Assembly (NCBI RefSeq): GCF_000699445.3
Contig: NC_067197.1
Span: 2,672,152-2,736,151 of the forward strand
Direction: 5' to 3'
DNA length: 64,000 bases
Source of the DNA: Schistosoma haematobium
Taxonomy: Eukaryota; Platyhelminthes; Trematoda; Strigeidida; Schistosomatidae
Below the pieces are notes generated by a model. The model had not been told where the DNA came from, did no database searches, and saw only the letters and a program-made list of their open reading frames with translations. Position 1 is the stretch's first letter. Each line of letters opens with the position of its first letter. Both the position numbers and the translations under genes were made by a program. Shown one piece after another: positions 34,701 through 48,193 of this stretch.

Positions 34701-36260
34701 TAACATTCAGTTCTCTGTGAATTTGTATGAATTCACAGTGAGGGCTTGCGTGTGATGATCACAAGTAATGGAATTTGAAACACTGACTAGCAACACGTGA
34801 AAAACACTGATACGTACTTTCGCGGTCCTGTATGGAGATTATTAATAGCGAGTATATATAACAAAATGGAATAACGGCATGATTATTTAGGCCAAAATTT
34901 CATAATAACTTATGGACAATCAGTGCCGCTTGAAAACCTCCGGCCACCCATGCTTCAGATACGCATTGGTATACGTCTAAAGTATTGATTATTGTCTTGA
35001 AATTACACCAAAGGTCAAGGTAATAAGTACGAAGTGTACGGTAGGTGAGGAAATTAAAAGTACAAAATCACTTTCGAGAGTTTTTAGTGAATGAACAAAG
35101 AAATTTACGGCGTTCCTTCACCTACAAGTTGAGATAGTCGCATTATATCAAGTTTGAAATCACAACCGACAACAAAATCCTCGAAACCAAATACACGAAA
35201 TGAATATTAACTCAGACGACCGACATATCTTATCTCAAGCAGATGACGGAGGACAGAAGTAAGTCTCTGATCAAACGATATTTATTGCTGATCACAAGAA
35301 CAGAAATCATCCTGACAGACAGCAACACTTGAAATTTCAGTGACTAGGCTCTTCAATCCTTCCTGAAATCTGGCTGGAGATCAACCTTGACCTAATAATA
35401 AGTAGGTGTGTTTCAACAGATGATAAACAGTGGTGATCCTTGTCAAAAATGATAAAAGTTTATCAATGATAATCCGTAGATAAATATTCTTAAATGAGCA
35501 ACGTTGCTTACTTCACAACAATAACGTCGAATAAAAAAATCATCGGCGCCAACTGTGATGTAAATGTGCCCATTAAAACTGGAAATCAATGTGCAACGCT
35601 GAATTCTTAACCTTCCACAGCACTTGACATACTCAACTGTCAGTTCTTTAATCAAAATATCAGAGTTTTATGTGAATCTGATTATGACAACTCGAGTTTA
35701 GATCTATCTATAGATTAGGCTTTGAATGAAATAATTGACCATATACCGTCCGTGACAACAACAAAATCATGGAAGGAATCATAATCAGTGTTGAGAACAT
35801 AGAGTTAACAATAGTTTTTCGCCTAACTATGACTGAACGTTAAGTCATCAAGTAACAAAAAATAAGTGTCTATATTTGTATTCATAAGCTATCATGGTCG
35901 CTCAGTATAAAACAGTGGCTGTAGTTAATTCCGAATGATATTGTTCACTAGTGAGATTTTATTGGAAATAAACATTCACAACGGACTCATTGTTGATTGC
36001 AACTATCGTAAAATCACGTTTACACAATACTACTGATTTGAAAACAAAATGTTATCAAACTCTCGCGAAACAAGTCAGTTGTAGATGCCACAAGTAGTTG
36101 GAGTTTGACAACGCCTTAACCAGTAACACCTATTATGAATCGTACCCACCAAGTGAAATCGAAAGTCGGAAGCGAAGAAGTTCGAAGATATGTTTGAAAG
36201 GCTAACAATATATCGAAGGTCGTTGGATCTAATCTGGCTAGCGATTGCAGGGGTTGTTGA
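31760..36260. other. No gene seen (4.5 kb)
   Basis: AT-rich with short frames only. I checked several frames (31707-31985, 32979-33212, 35443-35655) and found no domain or consistent splice structure. Distal 3' UTR of the PLXDC-like gene could reach into the right end. Confidence 0.45.
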
Positions 36261-36264
36261 GCTA

Positions 36265-36270
36265 TTTATT
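36265..36270 (-). terminator. Candidate polyadenylation signal
   Basis: AATAAA on the minus strand, about 265 bases past the stop codon of the PLXDC-like gene. It is the first canonical hexamer I found downstream. Confidence 0.4.
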
Positions 36271-36533
36271 TGGGGGATTTAATTAACGCTACACAGTTTC
36301 TATTCAATGATGACAATAACGCAAATAGTGCAAATCCAGTTTCCATATTTTGTCAACAAGATTACATAAGTTGTTAAGTAAACAATCATAAGAATGTACA
36401 TAATTCCATAAATAAATGGTCAAAACTATTGAAATGAATAATGATATGAAAAGTGTTCTAAAGAAGTACTACATGAAAACAATTCAGAATAATCAAATGA
36501 AGTTAAAGACATTTGTGAGAATCATCTGTTACT

Positions 36534-39500
36534 TCACTTTCTTTGATGTAGCCATCTCCAAATTATTAAACCAACACATACAACAAAGAAAACGGTGACT
36601 AAAGGAATCACGATATACAAGTACCATAGTGATTTCTTCTCTACATTCTCTTCAGTAGTCGTGTTCTGAAGAAAAACAAAATATTAACATTTATTACTAA
36701 ATATCAAATATTTACCGAGTGTTGATCAGTTTCTTCAATGTGCGTGATGGGTGTTTGTGTACTCAACTCGTTCACATCTGGGTTATGCTTAATAAACAAA
36801 ACAAAAGCATTTATTACCAAATGTCAATTAATTCACTAATCATTATGCACAATTATCAGCACTGGTAATAGAAAAACATTCAACAAATAGTTACTCAATT
36901 TGCATTCATACAATCATTTAGAGCATCTACTACCGATTTCACAGTCTGTATGCTGAGTACACACCATTCTGAAACTAACAGACGACTCAATTGTGTGATG
37001 AAATTTGTGTTCTGAATGTCGCATCTAATCACAATCCGAATAAAAACCAATAAACTTAAAATTGACTTTTTAATTAAAGTAGTGTATCTAGGTTACATGT
37101 TACTCAGCAGAACGTCAGAAATCCTTGTTCGAAACTTCAACAATGGAGTCTACTTCCATCAATTATCAATATATGACACACTATTTCCAACAGGTCACGC
37201 TTCTTCAATCAAACTGGTTTCATCGGTATTTTGCAACAATCCACATAGATATGCGGTTTCTAAAATGACCACACTGACAATGAGCTGAAATATCAATATT
37301 TTTTCTAGTAATATTGTAAAAGTACGGTTTGATCCATTTTTAACTCATTCCATAGAAAGAAAGCGCGGTACTCATTTGTGAATATTTGACGTCAATGTAT
37401 ACAAAAGTTTAATTTAGCCATTGAGGGTAGTGTACGTGTTATTTTTTATTCGTAAAGAAAAAATGTTTCTTCGGGTGAATGGATGTACGCGAAATGTGTA
37501 ATTTTTCAATAATAAAAACGACCTGTGAAGATTAAGAAGTACTAACCTTAACACGGCACTTAGTAACTTTCATGTTATGAGCATCCTTGTCAGTACTATC
37601 AATGCATAGCTTCACTTTATCACACCAAAAACAAGTTATATCCGATGTTGTTGCGTTTTGGCATGCTTCAGGTGAAGTGTATTTTGGACAACAGTCTGTG
37701 AAATGAATGATATGATTTAATCTCAAGTGACAAAGCAAAAGGTAAGTGAAATACATAACATGTAACAATAACCCAATGATCTAATGCTGATTCCGGCGTT
37801 AAGTGACAATTTCACTCACTGGAAAATTGTCACTACGATGCATCAAGCAATATTCAGTGCGCCATCAATTTCAATCATGTTTCGCGACATCATGTTTGAA
37901 TTGAATGAAACTATGTTGAATGTCAAGTATAAACGATGGATTTCAATGACTGTTTACTTCCAGACATGTACGCACGATGCTGTCAGTTGACTCAGCAGGG
38001 CACAGTACATTGAATTTTTCATTGTTGTAAAGTTTCTTTAGATGATATCAGTTTTATGAATGCACTTAGTTCAAGAAATTCAGTTGTTTTCAGACGTGAA
38101 ATCGAGTTTCATTTATTTTGATCTAGTCAAACGACAATCGGAGTCTGACATTGTTAGTATAATGATCAATGATGATATTCTTGAAGAGATTTCAGTCGAC
38201 CTACTGTGATGGATGATATCAAAGTATGAAACTGCATTCTGTGCTTCGTGCTATCAGTTAATCTATGAAACTAGTTGGACCGGTAAAGATTTATTGATGA
38301 TGAAAGGAGTATCTCATTCGAAGAATATTGACGGCAATCTGATTATTATATCATGGAATGATTCTCTCACTACTAAAAATATTATTTCAGTAGACTTGAA
38401 CATGGTGAACTAAAATCTGTTTCTACTATCTCAATGTACATATTCATGAGAAGGTACACATTTTCATAATGTGGAAATAATTCTTAAACTGGTTATGATA
38501 AATTGTAATTTGGAGACTCTCAATTTATCGTATATGTATGACAAAGCAAAGATTTCGGAAAATAGACAATCCTTTCCAAGGTGTTCTCATTTACGTGAAG
38601 TATTTCTTTTTGCGAATTCACTACCTCAGCAAGATTTCATTTTACATGTACCAATAGAAAATACAGACACTTTCTCATCAACGCGCAATTAACTAACAGA
38701 CACTTAATCTTGTTCAAAGTTAACATCATCTCATATATCATTTTGTTGCTTTGTGGCCAAGTCACATTTTGATCAGAGTGAAGACTTCAATATTGGTTCA
38801 AATTGGATTTTGAATCCTTTTCATCATTCAACAAAAGAATCGATGTGTAGTCATTAATGGTAAGTGAGACGTCATTTAGGATAGATAGCTTTATATCATT
38901 TGATAGTTGAATACAATTATACATGGAATATTCAAATCGTTGAAGTAAAAAAAGGATGTTTTCAAGTGTGAAGATAGTTATTACTGATCAAATTAGTTAT
39001 AACATACCTCCAATGAATTCATATTCCACTATCGTGCCACTATTGATCCATGTTTCAGGAGTTATTATTTGAGGTGCTATTTGATCATGTGTGATATAGT
39101 GAACAAGAAAAGACACTTAGAATTTTGTATTCGTTTATAAATACAACAGGTTATTTGCACCATCTAATTCGTGGTCTAAACAAGGAACTGGGTATTGCTT
39201 CATATAAGATAAGTTGCTGATTATCTAGCATGTCCAAAACTTATTAAAGTACATCAAAATCGATCAATGTCCAACCAGTACCATTCCTTTAATTCTGTTT
39301 CATACAAAGCACACTTCTTTTTGAGTGAAGATTGAGGACTAAATCTGTGACTTGTGTACTGTAAGTTAAAGAATAAATGAGTGTTAATGTAACTTCTTTA
39401 ATTTCGTCATTCATATGTCCCAGTCCGAATGCGTTAATCGGTAACCATAAGACTGAGCCGCATCAAAATAGCCATCCACACTTTAGGGATAAATACATTC

Positions 39501-42500
39501 ATACACCTTAGTTGCTCTACTCAAGATATCTGGTTAAGTGAGTATAAGCATATGTGGAGAGTGAAATCTATTATCGGTGAAATTCATCACAGAAAGCTGA
39601 AACAACACCATAACGATCTCACTTTGAATCATTTTTGTGTCATCATCAGGTATGATAGTTGTTGATTTGAATACATATGAACTTGGATTTCGATCCATTT
39701 TATAATAGTGGCCGCATATTCGAAAGTCCTAGTCGCAAATATCAAACACTTCCACTGACAGTCACGATCAGTGTGACACTGCAATTTTCCTACAAGGAGT
39801 GTGAACATCGATCTAACGTTGAATGTTCACAATCCAATAACATTTGAACAGTGCTTTTACAAGACGCATATCAATTTCATTTCGCACAATTATCCAAAAC
39901 TCTTCAATGACATTTATATCAGTTGATTTTACAAGCCAATCGAATCCTAAACTCAAACTGAAACGAGACTAAATTAGATCACTGTGATGGAATAAAGGAA
40001 TGTTCTGTATTGACGTGCTGATAACCAGAGTAAAAACAGAAAATAATATAACACAAACAGAAAACTGATGATACGAGTAACCTGAAATCAATGTGCTGAC
40101 AACATTTATTGAAATGTTTCTTACTCCCTCCACATGCGATTATCGGTATCCATTCAATTTCTTTAGTTTTCTGTGAAATCTGAAAGAAAATGTTGATAGT
40201 TTGAGTCAACATCTCTCAACACACAACCTCCTAGATGAAAATGAATTGATTTATTTTCTAATTATTCATTGTTTTTATCAAGTGCTTGAATAAGTTGTGT
40301 CATCGAAGGTTGAATAATAGTGTCAAATATTCTGTTTGCATATTACAGAATGTTGCTACATTCCTTTCGTGTTCAATGTGACTAGATATATTTGACAGTA
40401 TTCACAAACATGAAATAGTTGAGTAATCTGAAGCACTTGAAATAAAACTACATTTGCATTCAATTGTTCAACTTACTTTATCATAATAGAAAACTATCTT
40501 CCCATTCGGATGTATTAGGCAAGTTACCTCGGCTGTAAACTCTACAATTAGAAAACCATCGATATTTAGAACTTGGGCGAAAACAATGACCAGTTTGTTG
40601 GTAGATGTGACATAGTAGATGTCAGTTCATAAAGTGACCATGTTTCAGTGAATAGTTACTGTGTTATGTCAAATATTTTCTTAATTTGACTTGATGTTCA
40701 ATAATTTCAACTGAGTACACATGACATAAGGTTTGTATTGTTTGCTTACAAATTGCACTTGAGAATTGAATTGTTTACGTGGTTACGTGTTATTTCAATC
40801 GATCAACTGAATACGACCATAGTGTTTATTTGTTGTAGATAAGAAACGAACAGACTTAGATAGATAGTATTACGGATAATTTTTTAATATTTGGGTGGAT
40901 AATATTTAGAAATGACTATGAGATTAATGGGTGGGTAGATGAAATTGTTGTGTACAGGACTGATTTTGTGACAAACATAAAACACGATTCATTTATTTTC
41001 AAACTGAAACTGTTCATCGAATTCAATACAAGCCTGTAAACGTCAACGAATCTGTGAATTCGTTTTCACACAAATGAAATAAGATTGTGACCAAATTTAT
41101 CCACCATAGTGATCTGTATTTGACTCATCAACCTTAGTCATTTCCAGATCACATAAACTATTCTTCAAATCTTATTCAGCGCCATCAATTGACCCTCATT
41201 TCCCTGTAAAGTGACAAAGATGTAAGTGTTTAGATTCCACATGTGTTGACTTACGTTTACCATCAACTTCTTTATCAATAAACCATTTGGCAGCAAATAA
41301 GTCCTCTGAAATGATGAAAACAGAAATGGATGTTTAAATATCTGCATAATGAATATCTATCAGTTTTAGCAAAGGAAAGTTTTAACACGAACAACATTTG
41401 CGTGCAAGTTATGATCTTCATTCTGAGATTCATTGAACCGATGTAGTCAAATACTCAAGTACCTCTCATGGTAGACTGTAGAGTTGGTAAGTGACAATCG
41501 AACAATACCATCACTTGTTTTATCATTTCTACTCTTCCAATGTGTTTGTATTTTGAGATGAATCTCTGTTTTATTTAATATCTTCACATTATGGTAATCA
41601 AAAGGTGTTGTGAAACACACATGTTCTGGTAAGACAACCAAACAAACAAAACAATCACCATATGTTGATAAGCTCTTGTGTAATAATCAAGTAAAATAGG
41701 GAATTGTGTATTTAAAATGAAGTGTGGGAATAAGTAACGAAACAAATTATAACTGAATAATACAAAAACTCACTCTTATTCAAAATGTCAAATTCAGGAC
41801 TTATACTCTTTGCATTAAAAGCCTCAATATATCCGAGGTCGTCGTCTCCGTGTATAGATATGTCACCTGTATTTATTTATTGAAAATATGAAACATGACT
41901 GATCATTTACCATTTAATGGAATAAACTGAAGACTTAAAATAACTACATGAATGAAGTGCATCTGGATTGCTATAAAGCATCACATTATCGACACAATTT
42001 GAAGAAGAAAGGATGTCCAAAGAATTATTGCATGTCTCTAGGAGTATAAATCTAATTCAATAAAGAAATGGAATCAACTTGGATTCATGGACAAAAATGT
42101 TATGAAGTAAATGAAGTTATAATTCGAGGTCAAAGAAAATTACTGACTTACCATAAGGGCAAATCTCGAGATCTTTAACCTGACTACTGTAATGTTTAAA
42201 CGACAGTTCTGGTTCAATAATCTAAAAAGACGTAAACACAGGGACAAGTACGTCCATCACAAAATGTATTCAACTCACCAAAACATCAGTGTATTTATCC
42301 AAACTTGTAATCACAGATGGCTGAGTCTGATTAATACTGATGCTTTGTAAATACATATAATGCTGAGACTGAGTATGTGTATAACGATCAATTTGATTAC
42401 TTACATATCGATAAGAACTATTTTCAAAAATTAGTTTTCCTGAAGTCGTCCATCCAGTTTGATTACAGACATCCTGGCATTCGAAGAACTCGGCAAGGCA

Positions 42501-42524
42501 GATGATAATTAGGAAGAATGACAT
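36534..42524 (-). CDS. Plexin-domain-containing (PLXDC/TEM7)-like membrane protein, 11 exons
   Basis: Coding exons, in transcript order: 42524-42279, 42221-42152, 41866-41774, 41625-41455, 41305-41255, 40541-40477, 40179-40125, 39076-39008, 37695-37547, 36787-36716, 36665-36534. All introns are GT-AG and phases agree throughout, giving 390 residues and TGA at 36534-36536. Start ATG 42524 opens a signal peptide (MSFFLIIICLAEFF). The ectodomain (about 17-273) follows the PLXDC pattern: LSF...YG block, VRLSLTNSTVY, AAKWFIDKEV, then FTAEVTCLIHPNGKIVFYY, like FTFQATLL.DGRI.F.Y in vertebrate PLXDC. A Cys-rich PSI-like domain (about 274-323, CCPKYTSPEACQ...CFWCDK) precedes a short Thr-rich stalk, one transmembrane helix (about 361-382) and a tiny basic tail. 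Seven N-glycosylation sequons. Shorter than vertebrate PLXDC (about 500). Exon 4's donor (GTATTT) is weak but required by phase. Family call is from pattern only. Confidence 0.8.
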
Positions 42525-42632
42525 CCATTGAGAAGATAAAATGTTGTGTCTAAAATGGTTCAGATGAAATAAACAACGTTATCTCGTTGCATCGATTTTC
42601 AATTCGAGTTTTTATGTTCAGTCAACACTCAC

Positions 42633-42660
42633 CTCATCTTCTTGTTCAAAGTAGTAAGTC
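42633..42660 (-). other. Candidate 5' untranslated exon of the PLXDC-like gene
   Basis: A GAG|GTGAGT donor at 42633/42632 lies about 30 bases downstream of a TATA box, and a matching acceptor (cattttag) is near 42553. An ATG at 42662 in this region is out of frame with the signal peptide start. Confidence 0.4.
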
Positions 42661-42683
42661 ATATTTGAATAGAACGTGTCAGG

Positions 42684-42691
42684 TTTATATA
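42684..42691 (-). promoter_or_regulatory. TATA box of the PLXDC-like gene
   Basis: TATATAAA on the minus strand, predicted start near 42660, about 165 bases upstream of the start codon with one short intron between. Confidence 0.5.
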
Positions 42692-42699
42692 GAATTTTG

Positions 42700-43780
42700 A
42701 AGTGTAAAGTTGTTTACTACTGATTCGGCGATTCAAACTGACCATTAAGATGAATATACGTGGTAAAATCGTATGTTCATTGTTAACCAATCATAGACGT
42801 AGATGAGACCATCTTTATTCAATATTTTTCTGGTTGTTGAGAATATTATCTGAAATTTATCCACAGTTGTTTGAAATTCCTGACCCCTATTGCTGAAAAC
42901 TATCATGGATGTCATTATTACGAATTTATAATCAACGATTGGTTAACTTGTAATTCAAAAGATCTGCTCATATGTTCATGAACAAACAGTATGTTGTCTG
43001 TAATAATCTGCTAATTGACATTTAATAGTGCACCATTTTGATTGGATTAGTTAAAATAAAAGAAGCACAAACTGTTTTGTTTGGTTGTGAAAACTTACTA
43101 ATTTATATTTGTATTTTATATCAATGAACACACTCTGTCAAACGATTGCATAATACGTTCTACTTATTACCAATATGTGCATATTCTAATGTCGAACACA
43201 AGATTGTGCTGAGCGCTTCAACGATAATCAGTTTCGACAAAAAACGAAAATGTGCAGGCTATTAAGTGTGGATAAATGGGATTTTATCAGATGTATAATG
43301 TTCATTGTAGCTTATACATTTTACTATGGTCAGCTTAATGAAGGGAAATTCAGCTACACTTATGCATAAATTTTATGATGAGGGGCCAGAATTAACCAGA
43401 TAAACAAGCTCAACAAAAATGAAAACACTACTCATTAAGTTCAAGTGTATGAATGAATTGCTTGCATATTTGCTTAACTGCTTATGACATCTGAGATTTT
43501 GGAAAATAGACTGTCCAGATTATCTGCAAGCGTATTTTGAACATTTTTTCCTAGTGAGCAACTCAATCAGTGAATTTTCAACGATCAACAGATGCTTGGA
43601 ACCGCCTAAATTTATATCAACCCGTATATGCACTAAAGGCACAAATGGTGATGTGCTGAAAAGAATTGATTCAAAGCTATGTCAAATGAATGTGATAAAT
43701 AGTATTTGTCAGATAGAATGCGATAGGCGATTTAAGTTTTATATTATCTGGCGTTGATTGTTCGCTTTATTTTTATTGTT
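42700..43780. other. No gene seen
   Basis: Upstream flank of the PLXDC-like gene. No divergent gene recognised. Confidence 0.45.
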
Positions 43781-43784
43781 TAAA

Positions 43785-44440
43785 TTTTTTTGTATTCTCC
43801 ATTTTGAAATATTTACCACTCATCTCCTTCATCTCTACGTTACTCGACGGCTGAAACATATAGCTCAGGTGATTTGCAAAGGAACATTGTCTATCACGAT
43901 CATACTATCCTGTATGAACAGTAATAATTTGACTGGAACACAACACGTGCTTCATATGTTCACCTGAAATTATATTGAACCTGTACGATTCAGTCAGAAA
44001 TCTGTATCTGTATATCACATATCATCATCACATCTACTATTTCAGTACATTTAATCTAATATGCCTCTACACATAAGAAATATTCTTTTAAAAACAAAAA
44101 TAGTGATGATATTATTAGTGTACACTATCGGAGAGTGTGAGTTTAATATGGCTTCAGTTTGTTGACCTCAGTTGTTGTTCGTAGAAACGTCAATGCATGT
44201 ACTTCTATGTTGTTTATCACCATTTTCTATCTAACTAATCAAAATCATATGATTTTCTCTCTTGTGTAGTGTGCCTGATATATATCTTGAATATCATTAG
44301 GAATGTCGTTTACTAATGAGGCTTTTAAATGACAGACCGTCATTTACGCCCACGGAACAAAGTTGAATAAAATTTCCATTTTGCAGATGAGTACTATTTT
44401 ACTAAAGAGAGATTCAAGTGAAAACGAGTAGTTTGTCGTG
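43785..44440 (+). repeat. Repeat R2, diverged copy next to the left arm
   Basis: 43985-44090 matches 54370-54470 reversed (acgattcagtcag, then atcatcacat.tactatttt). 44120-44320 matches the start of the left arm at 44885-45090 (gagagtgtga, gacctcagttgttgt, atatcttgaatatca). It is thus an older copy in direct orientation with the left arm. Confidence 0.7.
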
Positions 44441-44839
44441 GAAATGAGTTTAGTGAAGGCGTTCTTATAGAATTGTTCTTATAGACTGTCATCAAGATGA
44501 CTGATCACATAATCCTCATGACGTTCTGTGTATCGTTTTATATCATTCAGTATGAAAGATAAATTCATCTATACCGGATATTCTGTATAGATGAATATGA
44601 CTGTTGACCAAATGTACGTTTGTGTTAGGTATTGATTGAAGTCGAATATCATCGTGAGATGTTAGTGATCGAATTTCGTGAATCATAGAATACGTCTTGA
44701 AATATATTTAGTAATGAAATTCTTAATTTCGCAGCAGAATCGAAGTGAGTTTCTACATAAATAAACAATCGTAGATGAAGATTTATATAACCTGCCGCCT
44801 ATGTCAGCATCCGCTATTTCAATATTGTATATGTAATTG

Positions 44840-46845
44840 ATGTTTACGAGGAGGTTAACACAAATGATGATGATAATAATAATAGTGTACACTATGTGAG
44901 AGTGTGATTTTGAGAAACATCAGTCTGATGACCTCAGTTGTTGTATGTAGAAATGTTAATGATTGTACTATATTGTTGTTTACCACAATATTCTAACTAA
45001 TTAATTAAACAATATGGTTTACTCTTTTGTATGATGAGCTTGATATAAATCTTGAATATCATAAGGAATGTCGCTTAGTAATGAACCTTTCAAAAAACAG
45101 TTGAACTTCAAGACAGTCTATATGAATGTATTTGCCCTAATTTGATGCGCCATATGTAGAGGTACCCTATCTTGTTTAAATTCGATTCACGTTTACTTCG
45201 TGAACAGCTGGAGGGATCCGAACGGCTATTCAGTACACTTACAAAGTTTTGGATTGAACGTATCGTCTCGGATGAAACCGCTGATCAAAGAGTCGCGCAA
45301 TAGCGTACCTCAAACGAACATAATGCTGCTGAGACTACAACCGATCTTTCACCATCAGCATGAGGTCCCACTTATGCTGTTAAACTGTCTCATGTTGACC
45401 AACACTCTGAATTAACAATGAAGAATGCTAAATTGCGTCTTATGCATGTAGTAACCTCAGGCAACCAATGCATGTACAATGGCGACATTAATTCGAAATT
45501 TTCCAGCAAAACATTATAAACTCATGCCTAACTTCCTAGTTCCAACGTGAAAGCTCTTAATAACAGTTTGGATTAAAACGTCTATACCATGTTATATGAA
45601 AGTATATACAGAACCTTCTGATTCCCAACCTAATCGCAAGAATATCACAAAGTCTCAAGCGTACAATAATTTGCACACCGACATCATGTTTTACCTTAAT
45701 AATAATTGAGATGGCTATATGATCAGAAATCGCTCAAACGTCGTACAAGACGGCCACCACCACCGTTGCGTAAGCAAAGCCGGTTTTCGGAAAGACCGAA
45801 GAATATCAATATATCTGATCGTCAGCTCGCGACATTTGAGCGAATAACAATAGTTTTTAACCAAATGAGAGGGAATCACAGGTTAAAAGCCAATATTGAG
45901 TTGCTATTAGCAATTAATGCCAGCTCAGAAGTGCAGAACGTAATTCTCCTTTTCAATAAACGCGTTAAAGCAACTCAACATTTTCATTTGCGATGCATCC
46001 TGCTTGCTTGCATAAGGCAGTGGAGAAACGTCAGGTGATGCAGTCCCATGGTAGCCGTTGACCGATGATTGGTTCATACACCATTTGTTCCCTCACGACC
46101 TTGGAACTCATGTGCACCACTTATCCTTACTGTCGGGAAACCGCATATTATTGAACCACGTTAGAGATAAGATTGACATGAACAATTATCGGCCCATAAA
46201 CATTACTGCAATCATCTCTGAGATTATTAGAAAAATTGTTAGTGACGAACTTTCTAACTAACTACTCGCTGAAATATCATCTATGATTCTCATAACCGAT
46301 TTCTGGAAGTCGATCTTGTAATACTTGCCACCTCGACTTCTTTAATTTGATGTTGTCTCAACGTAACCAATTATATCTTGTCTACATGCTATACTTTGAC
46401 GTTTCTAAAGATTTGACTTCGTTAGTCACCAACTTGTTGTAGATAAACGTGCATATTCCGGGGTTCAAAACGTTCTGCTTTCCTAGATTGCTAAATTGTT
46501 TCAGAATGGAGCTTAATAATGTTGCGCATTAGTGATGAAAATTACAGCTGGAGCTCAAAACTTTCAGTAGTAGAGTTTAAACTTAGGTATTCCTACGATT
46601 TGTCGTTTCTCGACAGGCATTAGAACAGATCTCATAGTCTGAACGACATAGTGTTGCATAACTCAAAATCTTTATAACATTTCTATCAAAATTTATGTGC
46701 AACCACTCATAGCATATTACGCGCTTATTCTTAGTAGTGTGCGCATGAAGAATGAGTTATGGTTGGGAATCAGAACAGAGAGTTTACTCTCCCGATACGT
46801 GGAACTCATTGTACTTTGAATTATAATTCCAGATGGGATCTAAAC
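44840..46845 (+). repeat. R2 long inverted repeat, left arm
   Basis: Matches 52640-54345 on the opposite strand: the outer end has the same atgatgat...taatagtg tract, the inner end the same ctctcccgatac...gaattataattcca stretch. Long blocks are nearly identical (a 67-residue frame at 46058-46261 differs by one residue from 53218-53421). This arm has about 600 bases (45200-45815) replaced by about 130 in the other arm; these hold an unrecognised ORF at 45706-46038 with a basic, Pro/Arg-rich start. Confidence 0.85.
46058..46520 (+). pseudogene. CR1/Jockey-like LINE reverse transcriptase remnant
   Basis: MNNYRPINITAIISEIIRKIVSDEL corresponds to the conserved NYRPISLTS...LEKI block that opens non-LTR RT. 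About 130 bases downstream, YFDVSKD lies where YLDFSKAFD (motif A) is expected, followed by an HQLLVDKL-like stretch with a stop. Several stops and frameshifts; no ADD motif found. The copy in the right arm (53420-52970, minus) is equally damaged. Confidence 0.6.
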
Positions 46846-46969
46846 GTTCTGCTTTCCTAGATTTCTAAATTGTATCAGTATGAAGCTTTATAAAGTTGCA
46901 CACATCTCACAGTACGATAGTACATACATCCTTTTCTCACTACAAATGTCACAATGTGTTTTCATCTCT

Positions 46970-48150
46970 GGACACAATTGTATCCAAATTCTGGTGGTTT
47001 CACTGAGCCCTTCCCTCTCCCAATGTCAGAATGCTATTCACTAAGCTTCCGAGTTTAGGCTTGTTCAACATTTCGATAAGTAGGAAAAAGCCTAGAATGT
47101 ACAAATGTTATTAGAGACTGATCAGCAATGTGCATTAACAACAACGACAGAATGATAGAAACGTTTGCAGACATTGATTTATTCAGTTGTAACAACGAAC
47201 CAAGATTAGAATAGGTCGTATATTTGATAGATTGATTATCCGCAAGTGAGACAATCTCAAAAATACTTATTAATTACATGATAAAATCGATGGCAATGTC
47301 AAATATATGAGAGAGATGCGGCTACAAATCAGTAAATTAGACGTTTCATTAGATGAGGTATGTGAAAGATGCGCTACCCGTAAAACGAAACTCAATGCAC
47401 CATTCTCAATTCACAAAACGTTGAAACAACTCATCTCATATCTCTCCTGTGTCAGAATGTCTACTAGCACAAACACATCGGAAAGCATTAAGGGAATAAA
47501 CAAACCATCAAAGAATCAACAGGCTGAAACCATATCTTCCTTCATCATATGAAATAGATTTCAGATTTCACCATCATAATTTCATGACACTTTGGAATCA
47601 ACATTACTCAAAGCCAAAATGATCACTCTATACCACGTTCTGCAAGCTGAAAGACACAACAGCGTATAAATACAAAACAATTTACGTAAACCTCAATAAG
47701 TACCACAGTGATCAACGGGGACACTTTCCTAATGTAAAAACACATAAACGATGGTTAGCGGTGAATATCAATAATATACTATCAAAAATATGAATAGATG
47801 GTGACAACTGCGGACAGGGATTTCGATTCGGAAAACCTTATAACTGTGGGTCGGATAAGTTCTTAGAATTTCGAATAATTTCGATAACCATAGCACATCA
47901 ACGTATTGCCAGATTATCAATCAACTAGGTAAATGTCAAACAGTTATATAGTCAGACGTCAACAAGATGGTTGACGGGTATAATAGTATACGTAAAGATA
48001 ATGACAATGCAGAAGATAATCAGTTAGAAATAAGGTTGTCGGAATGGATTGACAGGATATCTGTTGATTGATAGGATAGCCTATTCAAATTTATGTTAGA
48101 TAGATCACCAGAGGAGTTAGTGAGGAAATCACCTCTGAACTAGTGTTGCA
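46970..48150. other. No gene seen; 5' flank of PLE2
   Basis: Spacer of the inverted repeat left of PLE2. I found no upstream pseudo-LTR copy of the PLE2 3' UTR. Confidence 0.45.
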
Positions 48151-48193
48151 CTACTGAAAAGCACTTTTCAGTATATGTGTGTTGTATTCTGAG

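Noticed and set aside
40082..40124. Longer exon 7 ending at the GTTACT donor
   Set aside because: The resulting phase does not match exon 8; the GTAAGA donor after 40125 does.
40542..40625. Upstream extension of exon 6 as an open frame
   Set aside because: It is open by chance but blocked by a TGA without an acceptor before it; the polypyrimidine-AG at 40543-40542 gives the in-phase exon.
41165..41200. Candidate exon after an acceptor-like cttttacag near 41203 in the PLXDC-like gene
   Set aside because: It runs into a stop in the required phase, and the exon at 40541-40477 joins exon 5 in frame and fits the family.
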